Under the pieces are notes generated by a model. The model ran no database searches, was not told the DNA's origin, and saw only the letters and a list, made by a program, of their open reading frames with translations. This document shows, one piece after another, positions 8,928 to 16,700 of a stretch of 38,864 nucleotides of DNA. The number at the start of each line of letters is the position of its first letter. The first letter of the stretch is position 1. This stretch comes from an uncultured Pirellula sp. (GTDB lineage Bacteria; Planctomycetota; Planctomycetia; Pirellulales; Pirellulaceae), in assembly GCA_903858115.1 (NCBI GenBank), contig CAIOHR010000436.1, positions 1 through 38,864 of the forward strand. Reading direction: 5' to 3'. The translations under genes were made by a program, and so were the position numbers.

Positions 8928-9149
8928 TTAATCAAATTTCCACTCTCGAGGTCTAGCAGGCGGTTCGGGCGGTTCGTCGTCTTCGGGTTCAGAATTCTCC
9001 GCCGGTAATCCGATTTCTTCTGTCATCCAGCGATGCAAGTCCGCCATTTTGCAACGTTCCGAACAAAATGGCATGAACGGAGATTTGACGTCGGGCTCAA
9101 AGGTGCGTCGGCAGGTCGGGCAAGGAATGGTTCTTTTTCGTTCTGTCAT
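8928..9149 (-). CDS. yacG: YacG-type zinc protein (DNA gyrase inhibitor family)
   Basis: 73 residues, the usual size of the family. The zinc knuckle is C-P-T-C (10-13) and C-S-E-R-C (29-33), spaced as C-x2-C-x15-C-x3-C, exactly the YacG pattern, followed by M-A-D-L-H-R-W. The tail is acidic and Pro-rich, ending in W-K-F-D. In E. coli YacG binds GyrB and blocks gyrase from DNA; the same role here is inferred from the family. It is the first gene of the minus-strand cluster that ends with the ATP-dependent ligase, and it is divergent from the NIPSNAP gene, with 134 bases between their starts. Confidence 0.9.
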   Translation of the reverse strand: MTERKRTIPCPTCRRTFEPDVKSPFMPFCSERCKMADLHRWMTEEIGLPAENSEPEDDEPPEPPARPREWKFD

Positions 9150-9283
9150 ATCCTAAAGAATAGCGTATTCAGACGTTCTCTTTAAGGCGAAACCACCCCA
9201 GATTGACTTCTGTACTCCAGCAGTCGATACTCGTTTCTTGCAGGTTCCAACCCCATTTCCCTCCTTCCTCTTTGGAGCTCACC

Positions 9284-10066
9284 GTGCTTCGCCGAAATTT
9301 ATTGCTCACCCTTGTGCAGTCGTTCGCACTGATCGCCTCTGGTATTCTGTCGCTAGGTATCGCTGCAGAAACCGACAAACGCGTTTACGAATTACGAATC
9401 TACTATGCAGCCGAAGGCAAACTCGAGGCGCTTCACAGCCGGTTTCGAGACCATACGGTGAAGCTTTTCGAAAAGCATGGTATTGAAAACATCGGTTATT
9501 GGGTTCCCGTGGAGAATCCCGAGAGCCAACTGATCTACTTTTTGGCCTACCCAAGTCGCGATGCGCGCGATGCATCGTGGAAAGCCTTCATGGCGGACCC
9601 CGATTGGCAAAAAGCGTACAAGGCTAGCGAGGTGAATGGCAAGCTTGTTGCGAAAGTAGAAACCAAGTTCTTCCAAGCGACGGATTATTCCCCTGCGATC
9701 AAAGCGGATGCCAAAGGGGATCGCGTCTTTGAAATGCGAACCTACACTGCTTCGGCCGGAAATCTGAAAGCGCTCGAATCGCGATTCCGCGACCACACAG
9801 TCAAGCTTTTTGAAAAGCACGGCATGACCAACATCGCCTACTGGACCTTGATGAAGGACCAAGCCGATGCCGATAACAACCTGACTTACATCCTCGCGCA
9901 CAAGAGTCGAGATTCTGCCAAAGAAAGCTTCGCCGCTTTCGGCAAAGATCCCGATTGGACTGCGGCGAGAAAAGGTTCCGAAGAAAAAGCCGGTGGCTCT
10001 TTGACCATTCCTAAGGGTGTCAAGTCAGTGTTCATGACAGCCACGGACTATTCACCGATACGATGA
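9284..10066 (+). CDS. Secreted protein with two NIPSNAP domains
   Basis: 260 residues from GTG at 9284, which sits six bases after a GGAG; upstream codons in the same frame lack a ribosome site and would bury the signal peptide. The signal peptide (L-L-L-T-L-V-Q-S-F core, ending A-A-E) is followed by two tandem NIPSNAP (dimeric alpha-beta barrel) domains. Each begins R-V-[YF]-E-[LM]-R, continues with S-R-F-R-D-H-T-V-K-L-F-E-K-H-G and ends A-T-D-Y-S-P. The two halves are clearly an internal duplication. NIPSNAP domains are small barrels of poorly known function, related in fold to monooxygenases. Export to the periplasm and the double arrangement are common in planctomycetes. Confidence 0.85.
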   Translation: MLRRNLLLTLVQSFALIASGILSLGIAAETDKRVYELRIYYAAEGKLEALHSRFRDHTVKLFEKHGIENIGYWVPVENPESQLIYFLAYPSRDARDASWKAFMADPDWQKAYKASEVNGKLVAKVETKFFQATDYSPAIKADAKGDRVFEMRTYTASAGNLKALESRFRDHTVKLFEKHGMTNIAYWTLMKDQADADNNLTYILAHKSRDSAKESFAAFGKDPDWTAARKGSEEKAGGSLTIPKGVKSVFMTATDYSPIR

Positions 10067-10288
10067 CCGTGTACGGACACCGCCGACTAGAAAGATCAGA
10101 AAACCGAAGGCTTCTGAAGTAAAGAGTGGATGGCTTGGTGTCAGGATTGTGGGCGCCCTTTGGCGCTTTTTACGCTATGATTGAAGTTCAACGCACGAAC
10201 AATTGGATATGGAATGGCGTCTTGACTGTTGTTCCATTGCAGAACAAACTCTTGTCGACTTCCAAAACGCCCTTCAGAACCAGAAATC

Positions 10289-11359
10289 ATGGATCAAGCC
10301 ACACCAAGCAGCTCTAGCGGAAAGAAAACCTCCATAGCAGATTCGGTCGCGGTTCTTGCATTGCGAATCATTTTCATTGTGGTCGCCGGCGGAGTCGGAA
10401 CCATTTGGTCTCAATCTAGGGATTTTGACGGTTATGGTGGACTGACTCCGTTTCTCGTTTTCAGCGGGGTGTTGATTGTCGCATTCGGTATTGTTGGTAT
10501 CGATATGCTTATTCCTCGCAAAAGAATCGAGGTTATCTCTGCAATCTACTTCGGGCTGCTCATTGGTTTGATGCTATCGTATTTGCTCACAGTGGCTTTA
10601 ACTCCGTTCTTGCTCGAAAATCGTTTCAAGTCTTATATCAATTTGGGGATCCTTACGGTCCTGTGCTACATCTGCACGAGTATTCTTTTGCAAACGAAGG
10701 ATGACTTTCGGTTCGTTGTGCCTTATGTGGAATTCTCTCGCGACCTGAAGGGCATGAAGCCGTTGATTCTCGACACGAGCGCGATCATTGACGGCCGTCT
10801 TGCCGAACTAGCAGATACAGGTGTTCTCGATGCTCAACTCGTGATGCCACGCTTCGTTTTAATGGAGTTGCAGAATATCGCTGATAGCTCAGATAAGCTG
10901 AGGCGGGTTCGCGGTAGACGCGGTTTGGACATTTTGAATAGGCTGAGAACCAGCGATAGTCTTGACTTTATGATGTACGATCGTGAGTTGCCTGAGTTTG
11001 CTGGCCAACCCGTCGACATGAAACTCGTTCTTCTCGCAAAGCATCTGGATGGCAAGCTAGTCACGGGAGATTTCAATCTCAACAAGGTTGCGAAGCTTCA
11101 TAACGTGCCAGTCATCGATCTGAATTTGATCGCTAGCGCTTTGCGGCCACAATTCTTGCCGGGGGAAGGATTTCAAATTCGCGTGGTCAAGCCCGGCGAA
11201 GGGCATGACCAGGGGATCGGTTATCTCGACGACGGAACGATGGTCGTCGTCGAAGGGGGCCGAGAACGGCTCAATCAAACGGTGGGCGTTGTCGTAACGA
11301 GCACACTGCAAACGCAGGCAGGCAGGATGATTTTTACGAAGTTTGATGGTCCCAACTGA
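10289..11359 (+). CDS. PIN-TRAM membrane ribonuclease-like protein (YacL family)
   Basis: 356 residues from ATG at 10289; the longer frame from a TTG at 10229 adds a polar tail before the first membrane segment and is less likely. Four hydrophobic segments (about 20-40, 52-72, 84-104, 116-136) are followed by a PIN domain with acidic residues Asp162 and Asp168 in L-D-T-S-A-I-I-D-G, Glu193, Asp243 and Asp261 in T-G-D-F-N. The last ~65 residues form a TRAM (RNA-binding) domain. This is the order found in Bacillus YacL and homologues: a membrane-bound putative RNase. The stop codon lies inside a 13-base tandem duplication. kdsB follows 36 bases later. Confidence 0.88.
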   Translation: MDQATPSSSSGKKTSIADSVAVLALRIIFIVVAGGVGTIWSQSRDFDGYGGLTPFLVFSGVLIVAFGIVGIDMLIPRKRIEVISAIYFGLLIGLMLSYLLTVALTPFLLENRFKSYINLGILTVLCYICTSILLQTKDDFRFVVPYVEFSRDLKGMKPLILDTSAIIDGRLAELADTGVLDAQLVMPRFVLMELQNIADSSDKLRRVRGRRGLDILNRLRTSDSLDFMMYDRELPEFAGQPVDMKLVLLAKHLDGKLVTGDFNLNKVAKLHNVPVIDLNLIASALRPQFLPGEGFQIRVVKPGEGHDQGIGYLDDGTMVVVEGGRERLNQTVGVVVTSTLQTQAGRMIFTKFDGPN

Positions 11360-11369
11360 TGGTCCCAAC
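11344..11369. repeat. Perfect 13-base tandem duplication across a stop codon
   Basis: TGATGGTCCCAAC occurs twice head to tail (11344-11356 and 11357-11369). The TGA that opens the second copy is the stop codon of the PIN-TRAM gene. Removing one copy would shift the frame so that the protein gains nine residues and ends at a TGA at 11397-11399, overlapping the kdsB ATG at 11396 as ATGA. Confidence 0.95.
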
Positions 11370-11395
11370 GAGGGACCAGTCCAGGAGTGTCACGG

Positions 11396-12160
11396 ATGAT
11401 AGGACGAATTGTTATTCCCGCCCGATTGGCATCGACTCGTTTGCCCGAAAAGCTGCTGTTAGCTGAAACGGGTTGGACTGTTTTGGAGCACACGTATCGA
11501 TCTTGCCAGAAGGCAGTCCTTCCCTCTGGGATCACGATTGCAGTCGATGACGCTCGAACTTTCGATGTCGTTCGGGGCTTCGGCGGCGATGCGATAATGA
11601 CAGACGTTCACGCACAGAGCGGTACAGATCGGATTGCCGAAGTGGCGGCTGCTAACCCCGAAGTTGATCTGTTCGTCAACGTCCAAGGGGATGAGCCGGA
11701 GATTGCGGGCGAAGCGATAGACGAAGTCATGCAATTGCTAATCGCGAATCCGACCGTATCGGTTGCAACATTGGCGACACCGATACGCACCAAAGAAAAT
11801 CTGGACGACCCAGGGTGTGTCAAAGTGGTTCTCGGGCACGATGGGAACGCCCTTTACTTTAGCCGATCACCGATCCCGCATCCTAGGCAATGGGAGCCAG
11901 CGATGCTCCAACGGACTCCGCCGTTGTTCTTGCAGCATATCGGTATTTACGCGTATCGGCGTACTTTTTTGATGAATCTGGGAGCAATTCCTGCTAGCGA
12001 TGCGGAGCAAACCGAAAAGCTAGAGCAGCTCCGATTTCTGCAGGCAGGACATCGGATTGCGGTTGGGATCGTAGAATCATCGCATCGAGGAATCGATACA
12101 CGAGCGGATTATGACGCGTTCAAGGCACGTTGGCGAGAAAAAACCGCTGGAAAACCATAG
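11396..12160 (+). CDS. kdsB: 3-deoxy-manno-octulosonate cytidylyltransferase (CMP-Kdo synthetase)
   Basis: 254 residues, normal for the family. It activates Kdo with CTP to CMP-Kdo for the inner core of lipopolysaccharide. The N-terminal nucleotide-binding motif I-P-A-R-L-A-S-T-R-L-P-E-K is typical; further on are T-D-V-H-A-Q-S-G-T-D-R, N-V-Q-G-D-E-P and the I-G-I-Y-A-Y-R and E-Q-L-R-F segments. The ATG at 11396 is preferred because an AGGAG (11383-11387) sits eight bases before it; the GTG at 11387 overlaps that ribosome site. The gene follows the PIN-TRAM gene closely and was probably once overlapping with it. Its presence argues for an LPS-bearing outer membrane. Confidence 0.93.
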   Translation: MIGRIVIPARLASTRLPEKLLLAETGWTVLEHTYRSCQKAVLPSGITIAVDDARTFDVVRGFGGDAIMTDVHAQSGTDRIAEVAAANPEVDLFVNVQGDEPEIAGEAIDEVMQLLIANPTVSVATLATPIRTKENLDDPGCVKVVLGHDGNALYFSRSPIPHPRQWEPAMLQRTPPLFLQHIGIYAYRRTFLMNLGAIPASDAEQTEKLEQLRFLQAGHRIAVGIVESSHRGIDTRADYDAFKARWREKTAGKP

Positions 12161-12282
12161 TTCCAGGGCTCTCTGAGTTGCTGGGTTCCCGGTTCCTGAA
12201 TACGATTTCTACCTCGCATGGTAGATACGCCGTGCTTTCGTCGTTTTTCCGCCTCTTCCTCACCCTATATCGCACCACAATT

Positions 12283-13737
12283 ATGGCATCCCCCACACCA
12301 ATCACAGTTGCTCACGGAGACGGTATCGGCCCTGAAATCATGGCCGCAACCCTGAAGATCATTCAAGAAGCAGGTGCGAGTCTCGACATTCAAACCATTG
12401 AAATCGGCGAGAAGCAATACCTCAAGGGCAACTTGTCCGGGATGGAACCAAGTGCATTCCAGAGTCTTCGTGAAACCAAAGTCTTCCTCAAGGCACCGAT
12501 CACCACGCCACAAGGGGGTGGATTCAAATCATTGAATGTGACGACGAGAAAGGCCTTTGGCCTATATGCAAATATTCGCCCATGCTTGAGCTACTATCCT
12601 TTTATTGAGACTAAACATCCAAAAATGGATGTTGTGATTGTTCGTGAGAATGAAGAAGATCTTTACGCCGGGATCGAGCACCGCCATACGATCGATGTGA
12701 TGCAGTGCCTCAAGCTCATCAGCCGGCCCGGTACAGAAAAGATTTGTCGATATGCATTCGAGTATGCACGTGCCTATGGCCGCAAAAAGGTAACTTGCTT
12801 CACGAAAGACAATATTATGAAGCTAACCGATGGATTGTTTCATAAAGTGTTCGATGAGATCGCGGCACAATATCCAGATATTGAAAATGAACATTGGATC
12901 GTAGATATTGGGGCTGCGAAGCTGGCCGATACACCCGAGGTTTTTGATGTGGTGGTCATGCCTAATCTTTATGGAGACATTCTCTCGGATGTGGCTGCTC
13001 AGATTGCTGGTTCGGTCGGTTTGGCAGGCAGCGCGAACATCGGTGATGGATGCGCCATGTTCGAGGCTATTCACGGTTCTGCTCCACGTCGAGCCGGCCA
13101 AAATTTAGCAAACCCATCCGGATTATTCCTCGGCGCCATTCAGATGTTAGTCCACATCGGACAAGCGAAGGTCGCTGAGTTGGCTCAGAACGCTTGGTTG
13201 AAGACGATCGAAGATGGCGTTCATACCTATGACATTTTTGATGACCGAGTATCAAAGCAAAAGGTTGGAACCAAAGAGTTCGCGCAAGCGGTTGTTGATC
13301 GTTTAGGCAAGAAGCCAGAAGTCTTGAAGCCAGTCGACTACTCCAAGGCTCCGGCAAAGCCGCTCACCAGTCGTCCTCCATACGTCCGTTCGCAAGAGAA
13401 GCGTGAACTCGTCGGAGCCGACGTCTTTGTGGCGTTCACCGGCAAACCCAATGACTTGGCCGAAAAACTCAAGCCCGTTCAAGGGGATGGTATGGTTTTG
13501 GAAATGTTGAGCAATCGTGGCATGAAGGTATGGCCAGGCGGGATGGAAGAAACATTCACAGTCGACGTTTATCGCTGCCGATTCCAGATTCCCGAAGGAA
13601 CGCCAGGATCCGTTTCCAACAAATCGATCACGGCACTCATGGATCGAGTAACGGATGTAGGTGTTGAGTTTGTGAAAATGGAAGGACTGTACAACTTCGA
13701 CGGAAAGCCTGGCTTCTCCAGAGGGCAGGGACAGTAG
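12283..13737 (+). CDS. icd: Isocitrate dehydrogenase, long form with C-terminal extension (probably NADP-dependent)
   Basis: 484 residues from ATG at 12283; upstream in-frame codons overlap kdsB. Substrate-site residues are clear: F-K-S-L-N-V with Ser83, Arg99 in A-N-I-R-P and Arg121 in V-R-E-N-E. The metal-binding N-L-Y-G-D-I-L-S-D is at 228-236. The coenzyme loop H-G-S-A-P-R-R has basic residues where NADP enzymes carry Lys/Tyr, while NAD forms have Asp, so NADP is the likely cofactor. About 150 extra residues at the C-terminus follow a Pro/Lys linker; this long form resembles the Thermus-type enzyme rather than the E. coli one. The enzyme oxidises isocitrate to 2-oxoglutarate in the TCA cycle. 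No strong ribosome site is visible. Confidence 0.92.
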   Translation: MASPTPITVAHGDGIGPEIMAATLKIIQEAGASLDIQTIEIGEKQYLKGNLSGMEPSAFQSLRETKVFLKAPITTPQGGGFKSLNVTTRKAFGLYANIRPCLSYYPFIETKHPKMDVVIVRENEEDLYAGIEHRHTIDVMQCLKLISRPGTEKICRYAFEYARAYGRKKVTCFTKDNIMKLTDGLFHKVFDEIAAQYPDIENEHWIVDIGAAKLADTPEVFDVVVMPNLYGDILSDVAAQIAGSVGLAGSANIGDGCAMFEAIHGSAPRRAGQNLANPSGLFLGAIQMLVHIGQAKVAELAQNAWLKTIEDGVHTYDIFDDRVSKQKVGTKEFAQAVVDRLGKKPEVLKPVDYSKAPAKPLTSRPPYVRSQEKRELVGADVFVAFTGKPNDLAEKLKPVQGDGMVLEMLSNRGMKVWPGGMEETFTVDVYRCRFQIPEGTPGSVSNKSITALMDRVTDVGVEFVKMEGLYNFDGKPGFSRGQGQ

Positions 13738-13812
13738 AATGGTCGTCATAACCACGGGGCGTCGTCCAGTGGTGTTCTAGAGACGACTGCGAGTCACGGA
13801 AGGAACGAACAA

Positions 13813-14901
13813 ATGGTGCGTGAACGGAAGATCATCGCTACCGAGGTAGAGGATGCCACGGATGCCCCGTTTTCAGGGGCGTCCGGTCCGCCGTCGAAAC
13901 CGTTGCCAGCAGGGCCAAGCATGACGACCGATAGGGTTGATGACCAGAACCCCAATAGCGAAAGCGATACTGTCCTGTTTCGCCCCAAGCGAATTGCGGA
14001 TATGGTCGGCCAACGCGAGGTCATGGATGTTCTTGAGATCGCGATCGATGCTGCTCGCAAGCGAGGGGAGCAACTAGGCCATATTCTTTTTGACGGACCG
14101 CCGGGGCTAGGAAAAACGACCTTTGCAACCTGCATTCCCAGGGAAATGGGTGTTAATGTAGAGATGACAACCGGCCCGAGTCTTAAAGCGCCCAAGGAGC
14201 TCATCCCGTACCTGACCAATCTCGAACGCGGATCCGTGCTCTTCATCGATGAGATTCATAGGTTGCCAAAGCCTGTCGAAGAGTTCCTCTATACGGCGAT
14301 GGAAGATTTTCGGATCGACATTGTAGTTGGCGAGGGGGTCAACGCCAGAACATTGAATTTGGCATTGCAGCCATTCACCCTCATTGGGGCGACAACACGT
14401 GCGGGAATGTTGAGCGGACCGTTACGCGATCGCTTTCAAATTCGGCAGCATCTTGGGTATTACGACAAACACGAACTGATCGAAATACTGCAGCGGAACG
14501 CCAAGAAGCTTCGAGTCGAGCTGAAACCAGACGCAGCAGAAGAGATAGCGATCCGAGCGAGAGGCACCCCGCGCGTTGCCAACAATCGATTCCTTTGGGT
14601 ACGAGATTATGCCATGAGCAAAGCGGATGGGGTTGTGACATTGGATATCACCCAGCGAGCACTCGATATGCAGGGAATTGATGCGGCTGGCCTCGATCGG
14701 CAAGACCGACGTTATCTAGAAACACTAATCAGGGTTTTTCATGGCGGCCCCGCTGGTCTGGAAGCGATCGCGCATACAATGAGCGTTTCTGCTGATACCT
14801 TAGAGGACGAAGTGGAGCCATTTTTGCTGCGTAGCGAGTATTTGATCCGTACCCAACGTGGGCGTTGCGCTACCCCAAAGGCATTCGCATTGTTTAAGTG
14901 A
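13813..14901 (+). CDS. ruvB: Holliday junction branch-migration ATPase RuvB
   Basis: 362 residues. A ~50-residue Pro/Asp-rich N-terminal tail precedes the normal RuvB core. Walker A is G-P-P-G-L-G-K-T, Walker B is L-F-I-D-E-I-H-R-L, sensor 1 is G-A-T-T-R-A-G, then P-L-R-D-R-F with the arginine finger, and sensor 2 is R-G-T-P-R. The winged-helix end reads H-G-G-P-A-G-L and E-P-F-L-L-R-S-E-Y-L with T-x-R-G-R. The A-N-N-R-F-L-W-V-R-D-Y segment in place of A-N-R-L-L-R-R-V-R-D is usual for planctomycetes. It drives branch migration together with RuvA; neither ruvA nor ruvC is in the window. A GGAAGGAA ribosome site precedes the ATG. Confidence 0.95.
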   Translation: MVRERKIIATEVEDATDAPFSGASGPPSKPLPAGPSMTTDRVDDQNPNSESDTVLFRPKRIADMVGQREVMDVLEIAIDAARKRGEQLGHILFDGPPGLGKTTFATCIPREMGVNVEMTTGPSLKAPKELIPYLTNLERGSVLFIDEIHRLPKPVEEFLYTAMEDFRIDIVVGEGVNARTLNLALQPFTLIGATTRAGMLSGPLRDRFQIRQHLGYYDKHELIEILQRNAKKLRVELKPDAAEEIAIRARGTPRVANNRFLWVRDYAMSKADGVVTLDITQRALDMQGIDAAGLDRQDRRYLETLIRVFHGGPAGLEAIAHTMSVSADTLEDEVEPFLLRSEYLIRTQRGRCATPKAFALFK

Positions 14902-15008
14902 GGCAATCTCGAATTGTAACCTCCTGGAATCGTGTACGAAGTCCGATTTCAGTCTAGAATACGGGCCGCCTCGATTCTGTTCACTGCAAACGTACACTCT
15001 GTTTCGAC

Positions 15009-16694
15009 ATGCCATACCTGGAAGCAATCACGGGTCCCGCCATGGGGCGTCGTTACGATCTCGAATCCGCTCAGTATATTTTGGGGCGTCATCCCGAATG
15101 TGACATCGTACTGGAGAGTGGGTCCGTTTCACGGCAGCATGCGAAAGTCGTAAGGGCAGGTACTAGCTACCAATTAGAGGATCTCAAGAGCCGAAACGGA
15201 ACCTTTATCAACGGTCGCCTCATCGGTGAACCTACCAAACTCATCGAAGGCGACTCCATTCGTATTTGCGATATCGAGTTAACCTACCATGAGGAAATGC
15301 AATCTTCCAAGTTGACCTTTGGTGGAGGTGAGAGCTCCGCATTGGGCATCATGATGGTGGATGATGGCGAAGATGCCCCGTCCACTCGCTCGGTAACGGC
15401 GAAACTCGATGTGAGGGGAAGTCAGTTTGGAGTTCAAGTAAACGCATCCCCCGAAGCAAAGTTTGCTGCGATGCTGGAGATCATGAAGAGTCTCGGCAAA
15501 GCGGTCTCGCTCGAAGAAGTACTGCCAAAAGTCTTGGATTCGCTGTTCAACATTTTCATCCAAGCAGACAGAGGTTTCATCGTCCTAATGGATGATCATG
15601 GGAATTTGACTCCGCGGTGGGTAAAGACACGACGACCGGACCAGGAAGAAATGGTACGTGTATCGCGCACCGTGCTTCGAGAAGTGATGCAAACAAAGGA
15701 AGCCATCATATCACTCGATGCAGGGAGCGATTCTCGTTTCGAGATGAGTCAGAGCGTTGCAGATTTTCGAATCCGATCGATGATCGTTGCACCACTCCTC
15801 AACAGTGATGGAGAGCCTATCGGTGCGATTCAGATCGATACCGTCCAGCAAAAAGGGGGCTTCGAAGGAAAGGACTTGGAGATTCTTATCGGCGTCGCGA
15901 ATCAAGCAGGCATCGCCATCGAGAACGCACAACTCCACGAACAGATGATCAATAAAAAGCTGGTGGAACAAGACCTTGAACTAGCGCGTCAAGTTCAATT
16001 AGCATTCTTGCCGAAAGCTTCCCCATCGGTGCCTGGTTACTCCTTCTATCAATACTACAAACCGGCCAGTCAGATAGGTGGTGATTACTTTGATTACATC
16101 GAGCTAGATAACCACCGTGTTGCAATCGTCCTAGCAGATGTTGTCGGGCACGGAGTTGCAGCGGCCATGTTTATGGCAAAGCTCTCCGCAGAAACGCGCT
16201 TTGCTTTTGCAACGATCGATGACCCGCGTCAAGCCATGGCTACATTGAATGATCGAATCACGGCCTTGGGGGCAGAGCGATTCATTACCATGACCACCAT
16301 CGTGCTGGACTATGTAGCACACAGAGCAACCATTGTAATCGCTGGCCACATGCCGCCGATCATGCTCACGGCCGCGAAGACGATTGAAGAACCGGGGAGC
16401 GAGGCGGGTGGTCCCCCGCTCGGAATTATGTCGGACATCCCTTTTGATTCTATGGAAGTAGACATAAAGCCAGGGGAGTCCATGACGCTCTATACCGACG
16501 GGATATTTGAAGCGCCGAACGCTCTAGGCGAACAGTACTCGATAGAACGCGTTCGGAAACAAGTCGCTCAACATGGGGCAGACATTCAGGCCGCAGGGGA
16601 CGAAATCATTAAGAACGTAACTCGGCATATTGTGGGATGCGACCAAGAAGACGACATGTGTCTGGTTATCTTGGGACGTTCGGCGTCGGCTTGA
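15009..16694 (+). CDS. FHA-GAF-PP2C (RsbU/SpoIIE-type) signalling phosphatase
   Basis: 561 residues, cytoplasmic. An FHA domain (1-95) has the expected G-R at 26-27, S-R-Q-H at 41-44 and S-R-N-G-T at 61-65, so it should bind phosphothreonine. After a short linker, a GAF domain spans about 150-310. A helical linker leads to a PP2C-type serine phosphatase (about 345-556) with metal ligands at Asp359 (G-G-D-Y), Asp377 (L-A-D-V-V-G-H-G), Asp497 (T-D-G) and Asp548/549 (E-D-D-M). Such proteins usually control partner-switching cascades by dephosphorylating an anti-sigma-factor antagonist; no such partner or kinase lies nearby. It begins 107 bases after ruvB and ends six bases from the convergent gene. 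Confidence 0.9.
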   Translation: MPYLEAITGPAMGRRYDLESAQYILGRHPECDIVLESGSVSRQHAKVVRAGTSYQLEDLKSRNGTFINGRLIGEPTKLIEGDSIRICDIELTYHEEMQSSKLTFGGGESSALGIMMVDDGEDAPSTRSVTAKLDVRGSQFGVQVNASPEAKFAAMLEIMKSLGKAVSLEEVLPKVLDSLFNIFIQADRGFIVLMDDHGNLTPRWVKTRRPDQEEMVRVSRTVLREVMQTKEAIISLDAGSDSRFEMSQSVADFRIRSMIVAPLLNSDGEPIGAIQIDTVQQKGGFEGKDLEILIGVANQAGIAIENAQLHEQMINKKLVEQDLELARQVQLAFLPKASPSVPGYSFYQYYKPASQIGGDYFDYIELDNHRVAIVLADVVGHGVAAAMFMAKLSAETRFAFATIDDPRQAMATLNDRITALGAERFITMTTIVLDYVAHRATIVIAGHMPPIMLTAAKTIEEPGSEAGGPPLGIMSDIPFDSMEVDIKPGESMTLYTDGIFEAPNALGEQYSIERVRKQVAQHGADIQAAGDEIIKNVTRHIVGCDQEDDMCLVILGRSASA

Positions 16695-16700
16695 CTATGG

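Noticed and set aside
9392..9901. 169-codon antisense frame
   Set aside because: Lies wholly within the double-NIPSNAP gene; the repeat in it only mirrors the internal duplication.
13813..14901. RuvB with unusual A-N-N-R-F-L-W-V-R-D segment and N-terminal tail
   Set aside because: Considered as a novelty, but this form is usual in planctomycetes and all catalytic residues are intact.
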